From: a bacterium
GTDB taxonomy: Bacteria > Chloroflexota > Dormibacteria > Dormibacterales > Dormibacteraceae
Assembly (NCBI GenBank): GCA_004299235.1
Contig: SCQL01000003.1
Location: 18,789 to 82,788, forward strand
DNA: 64,000 bases
Reading direction: 5' to 3'
Position 1 is the stretch's first letter, and every line of letters starts with the position of its first letter. Below, piece by piece: positions 61,640 to 64,000 of the stretch. A model generated the notes under the pieces. That model was not told where the DNA came from. It saw only the letters and a list, made by a program, of their open reading frames with translations, and made no database searches. Position numbers and translations under genes: made by a program.

Positions 61640-62505
61640 GGCGCGTCCAGCCGTTTGACGGAAACTGAACTTTGGGCTGCGGGGATGGGCTCCGGCCAGG
61701 TTCCACGCTGGAACCTTTCCGTTGACTCCGCAGGGTGACGTTGCCGCCATGAGGCCAGCAGAACCGGATCAGCCACGACGAACGGCGCAGGTTCGTCAGC
61801 GAGCAGCCAGCCAGGCTCCTGAAGTTCGCGTTTTGGGCCTTGGAGTTGCTTGGAGTCGATATCGCCATTTTGGCTTACTGCCATGTTGGGAGTGTTTTCT
61901 GGGAGGGCGGCGACGGCCACTTCTTGCCTAGTTCTTGATTCGTTCTTTTCTTGAGAGGTTCTTATACAGGCTCGCAAGTGGTCGGAGATTTCCCGACCAT
62001 TGGTGGTCGGAATTTTCCCGACCACTTGCGGCGATGAACTGGTCGGGAGTTTCCCGACTACTTGGGGGTCGGAGATTTCCCGACCACTTGACGCTATAAC
62101 AGGAGCAAAGGTAACGGGCGGATTCTGGTCCACTTTTCTCGGACCACTTGAAGGCGTGAACATCCACCGGCCGCTAGCTTGGTCGAGGGCGATGAGACCG
62201 TCTTTCAGGAGGCGGGCGCGAGCCTCAGCCACCGCGCCACGGTCGGCCCACAGCCCCGTCACCTGTTGCAGGTCGGCCAGGCTGACGCGCCGAGCGCCTT
62301 GCTGCTCGCCGAACTGGTATAGCAGCAGCTCGAACGCCATCAGCACCCGCGTGCGGGCCGGCAGCGCCTCACAGCGGGCCAGTTCTTGAAGGTGGTCCTG
62401 CGGAATCTTGCAGAAGCTCGCGGGACCGTTGCTGTGCGCTTTGCGCCTCTTAGGCTTCCGGCCCGCCGATTGCTTGGATGGACTGGTCGATGTGGAGATG
62501 CTCAC
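61636..62505 (-). CDS. Lambda-O-like replication initiator with an internal origin
   Basis: 289 residues from GTG 62505 (GGAGG upstream, GTGA overlap with the previous gene). Residues about 28-110 (IPQDHLQELARCEALPARTRVLMAFELLLYQF...VSLADLQQVTGLWADRGAVAEARARLLKDGLIAL) form a winged-helix DNA-binding domain. Residues about 140-175 are low-complexity (SGREISDPQVVGKLPTS...) because the DNA there is an iteron array. The C-terminus could contact a helicase or loader. In lambda the O protein binds iterons within its own gene; this gene has the same arrangement. No helicase gene is seen in the element, so the host's would be used. Confidence 0.72.
   Translation of the reverse strand: MSISTSTSPSKQSAGRKPKRRKAHSNGPASFCKIPQDHLQELARCEALPARTRVLMAFELLLYQFGEQQGARRVSLADLQQVTGLWADRGAVAEARARLLKDGLIALDQASGRWMFTPSSGPRKVDQNPPVTFAPVIASSGREISDPQVVGKLPTSSSPQVVGKIPTTNGREISDHLRACIRTSQEKNESRTRQEVAVAALPENTPNMAVSQNGDIDSKQLQGPKRELQEPGWLLADEPAPFVVADPVLLASWRQRHPAESTERFQRGTWPEPIPAAQSSVSVKRLDAP
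61980..62085. repeat. Iteron array: candidate replication origin
   Basis: Four 19-bp copies of GGTCGGAGATTTCCCGACC-type sequence at 61980-61998, 62005-62023, 62041-62059 and 62067-62085, each an inverted repeat (GGTCGG/CCGACC) and most flanked by ACTTG. A fifth, degenerate copy is at 62127-62145. A distinctly A+T-rich stretch (about 61928-61975) adjoins the array on the downstream side of the gene, as an unwinding element would. Confidence 0.8.
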
Positions 62506-62789
62506 GCGGCCTCCACGGCGGTCGGCTGTTTCGCGGCCTCGCCTTGTAGGAAGCTTGCCTCCGCAGAGCGCAGTGCTCGCCAGGCCGTGCCAATGGGCGG
62601 TCGTGCGGCTTTGGCCAGAACAGCCAACAGTTGTTCTGTGGGCATCGAAAGGTGGGCGACCCTTCGGGCATGATCGACGCTGACCTGTCGGCCTGTGATC
62701 TTGGCCCATTGGCGGGCGATGAGACGCGCTCGTTCCTCGACTTCGGAATCGGACCAGCGGCAATGACTGGACGGGGCGGTGGAAGGCAT
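62502..62789 (-). CDS. Small protein upstream of the initiator
   Basis: 95 residues from ATG 62789 (GAGGAGA upstream). Helical, with WSDSEVEERARLIARQWAKITGRQVSVDHARRVAHLSMPTEQLL. Not recognised. Coupled to the initiator by a GTGA overlap, so a replication accessory role is plausible. Confidence 0.6.
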   Translation of the reverse strand: MPSTAPSSHCRWSDSEVEERARLIARQWAKITGRQVSVDHARRVAHLSMPTEQLLAVLAKAARPPIGTAWRALRSAEASFLQGEAAKQPTAVEAA

Positions 62790-62917
62790 CGGGTCTCCTC
62801 TGCGTGTGCTCGGAGTTTTGGCGGTGGCGCTGGGGGATCGGCCCAGCGCTCGCCAGGAGACACACGACCCGCCATCCGTCCGACTTCAGCCGGAAGGACG
62901 GCGGGATGCTGCCCGGG

Positions 62918-63064
62918 TTACGCGGCCTCGTCGGAGGCGCGCTCAGGCATGGCGGTCGTTTCCGCAGCGTCGGCACGGTTGGCCTCAGCGTTGAGCCTTG
63001 CTTCGATTTCCTGCACAAGTTCCGCGACTTCCAGCCACAACGCGCTGGGCTGCTGCGGTGTCAT
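62918..63064 (-). CDS. 48-residue helical protein
   Basis: ATG 63064 overlaps the previous stop (ATGA); TAA 62918. MTPQQPSALWLEVAELVQEIEARLNAEANRADAAE is an amphipathic, coiled-coil-forming helix. Unknown; supported by coupling. 128 bp without a gene separate it from the next ATG. Confidence 0.55.
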   Translation of the reverse strand: MTPQQPSALWLEVAELVQEIEARLNAEANRADAAETTAMPERASDEAA

Positions 63065-63312
63065 GCGCAGAGCGCTTCGAGTGAAGGGATTTCGCCCAGT
63101 GCCGCTTCGACCCGTAGCCGCTCGCGCAGGGCGGCTTTTTCTCGGATCAGGCGGGCGACCACAGTCAAATAACGCTCTTCCGTAGCCACGCGCAGGCGCT
63201 TGGCTTGTAGCGTGTCGGCGACGGCCTTGGGAGTGATGGTCAGTTCCCGGCTCAACTCGGCCAAGGTGATGCCAGAGGCAGCGACGAGGTCTTTCAACGC
63301 GGCGCCAGTCAT
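63061..63312 (-). CDS. Cro/CI-like helix-turn-helix protein
   Basis: 83 residues from ATG 63312, with a near-perfect ribosome site (TAGGAGG, 9 nt spacing). LKDLVAASGITLAELSRELTITPKAVADTLQAKRLRVATEERYLTVVARLI is an HTH followed by helices. It heads the leftward early operon and is the best candidate for its regulator. Confidence 0.7.
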   Translation of the reverse strand: MTGAALKDLVAASGITLAELSRELTITPKAVADTLQAKRLRVATEERYLTVVARLIREKAALRERLRVEAALGEIPSLEALCA

Positions 63313-63333
63313 TGGTAGTTACCTCCTAAAAAG

Positions 63334-63464
63334 GGGTGGTTGGGAGGCGAGGGGGCCAACTGCGCACCCCGCAGCGCATTTGCACCTACCTAATCCAGGA
63401 ACTCGTAGCGCGGCGCCAATCTCAGATGGTGGCAGCAGCAGGTTTTTCGCGCTCAGCGTCCTAG
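63334..63464 (-). promoter_or_regulatory. Duplicated two-block control module, copy B (upstream of the early operon)
   Basis: Block 1 GGTGGTTGG-G-AGGCGAG...GCCAACT (63334-63360) and block 2 (63442-63464, identical over 23 bp to 60744-60766). Both lie in the 188-bp gap upstream of the Cro-like gene. No gene is seen between 63313 and 63500. Confidence 0.65.
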
Positions 63465-63500
63465 CGACCGCCCCGCACCCGATTCACCGCACCGACTGGA

Positions 63501-63833
63501 TCACTCAAAGGTCCTCGTCAGCCACTGACTGTGAACGTAGCGGTCAATAGCTGGGGTGTGAAACTGGCCGTCCTCATCTTGGTCGCCGCTGCCCTCGAGC
63601 GGTTCTTCGCGGTCCTTGCGGTGCTGGATTGCGTCCCAGCTCAGCACCTTGTACTTGCGAAAGGCGGCCAGCCTCTTGATGGAGACGAGATCTTCGTCGG
63701 GCGACGGCGTGGCCGGCCCGTAGCGCATGATCCCGAGCTGTCGGAGCCAGGCTAAGAGCCCTTCGACTTTGCGCTGGCGCTCGAAGTCGAGAACCTGTTG
63801 GCGGTCGCGGCGTCGGGCTTGTTCTGGCGTCAT
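63501..63833 (-). CDS. Right-end protein of unknown function
   Basis: 110 residues from ATG 63833. Basic N-terminal helix (MTPEQARRRDRQQVLDFERQRKVEGLLAWLRQLGI), then SIKRLAAFRKYKVLSWDAIQHRK. Not recognised. In the circular form its start would lie 5 bp after the (extended) integrase stop, so it could be co-transcribed with the integrase only after excision. Confidence 0.6.
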   Translation of the reverse strand: MTPEQARRRDRQQVLDFERQRKVEGLLAWLRQLGIMRYGPATPSPDEDLVSIKRLAAFRKYKVLSWDAIQHRKDREEPLEGSGDQDEDGQFHTPAIDRYVHSQWLTRTFE

Positions 63834-63881
63834 GGCGGTCAGCCTTTAGTCGCGACATATCGCTGCCGAGTGCGGACTAAG

Positions 63882-63897
63882 ATCCCTCCCGCTCCGC
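63882..63897. repeat. Right attachment core (att) of the element
   Basis: Second copy of ATCCCTCCCGCTCCGC. To its left is element DNA, to its right (CATTGTCC...) the original chromosome downstream of tRNA-Ser. Confidence 0.85.
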
Positions 63898-64000
63898 CAT
63901 TGTCCTGTCTCAAGACATCGAGGACACCTGTTGCAGGACATTGTGCACAGGCCAGCGGCCTGCAAGACCGTAGTAGCTTCGGTTTGGCTCGAGGGTGAGG
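63898..64000. other. Chromosome downstream of the element; possible insertion-sequence end
   Basis: TGTCCTGTCTCAAGACATCGA then GGACACCTGTTGCAGGACA contains inverted GTCCTG/CAGGAC and TGTCT/AGACA motifs of the kind seen at IS481-like ends. No coding sequence is visible before the window ends, so this is a weak suggestion. Confidence 0.25.

Larger units (their letters stand above)
51651..63897. mobile_element. Integrated phage-derived element in tRNA-Ser (12.2 kb)
   Basis: Bounded by the direct repeat ATCCCTCCCGCTCCGC at 51651-51666 and 63882-63897. Base composition is visibly less G+C-rich than the flanks. Content: large serine integrase and excisionase-like gene at the left end, then small regulators, tape-measure cluster, ParB-like gene, terminase pair, a second serine recombinase, a replication initiator and small early genes at the right end. 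No portal, capsid, protease, major tail or lysin gene is recognisable. Joining the two ends makes the right-end minus-strand operon follow directly after the integrase, which supports the borders. Either a phage satellite or a reduced prophage. Confidence 0.88.

Noticed and set aside
61511..61738. Rightward 75-codon frame over the initiator end
   Set aside because: Overlaps the coupled minus-strand genes and lacks a convincing ribosome site.
61980..62085. Iterons as a mere peptide-level repeat
   Set aside because: The DNA copies are dyad-symmetric and fall in different codon phases (peptides SGREISD, VVGKLPT), so conservation is at DNA, not protein, level.

Overview
The window is very G+C-rich chromosomal DNA with tightly packed genes, many GTG/TTG starts and 1-8 bp gene overlaps. 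It suggests a high-GC, aerobic, non-photosynthetic Terrabacteria-type bacterium (Dormibacterota, Chloroflexota or Actinobacteriota). Pointers are OpcA, a transaldolase/glucose-6-phosphate isomerase fusion, a B12-dependent ribonucleotide reductase and a complete 14-gene Nuo operon. I cannot fix the phylum by eye.

Layout, chromosomal part (1-51665). 1-16741 is a mixed block: the 5' part of a BNR-type surface protein, a GH2 glycosidase, an NfeD/flotillin pair, an ATP-dependent DNA ligase, a Ni/Co transporter, a Kef-type antiporter, a GNAT enzyme, nrdJ with its own promoter, rmuC, a dCMP deaminase, a NUDIX hydrolase and an SDR. 16791-30437 is nuoABCDEFGHIJKLMN on the minus strand in canonical order. 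30517-40539 holds an OsmC protein, a yybP-ykoY (manganese) riboswitch in front of a half-size TerC-like gene plus a DedA gene, two methyltransferases, malate dehydrogenase, a DUF559 endonuclease-like gene bracketed by inverted repeats, a duplicated Mg/Co-chelatase AAA+ pair and an M3 peptidase. 40845-51591 is a pentose-phosphate cluster: tkt, tal-pgi, gnd, zwf, opcA, pgl, rpe, rpiA. A GC-rich palindromic repeat is scattered between, and sometimes inside the ends of, these genes.

Mobile part (51651-63897). tRNA-Ser(GGA), whose 5' end overlaps the end of rpiA, is the integration site of a 12.2-kb element with visibly lower G+C. Its ends are a 16-bp direct repeat, the tRNA 3' end. It encodes a large serine integrase with an excisionase-like partner, a lambda-O-like replication initiator with iterons inside its gene, a second serine recombinase, small and large terminase, a tail tape-measure protein and several small translationally coupled proteins. 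No portal, capsid, major tail or lysis gene is visible. Joining the ends in silico makes nearly all minus-strand genes contiguous and gives the integrase a different C-terminus. The element is therefore either a phage satellite or a compactly reduced prophage, and it is the most unusual part of the window.

Last 103 bp: flanking chromosome with inverted GTCCTG/CAGGAC motifs, possibly the end of an insertion sequence.
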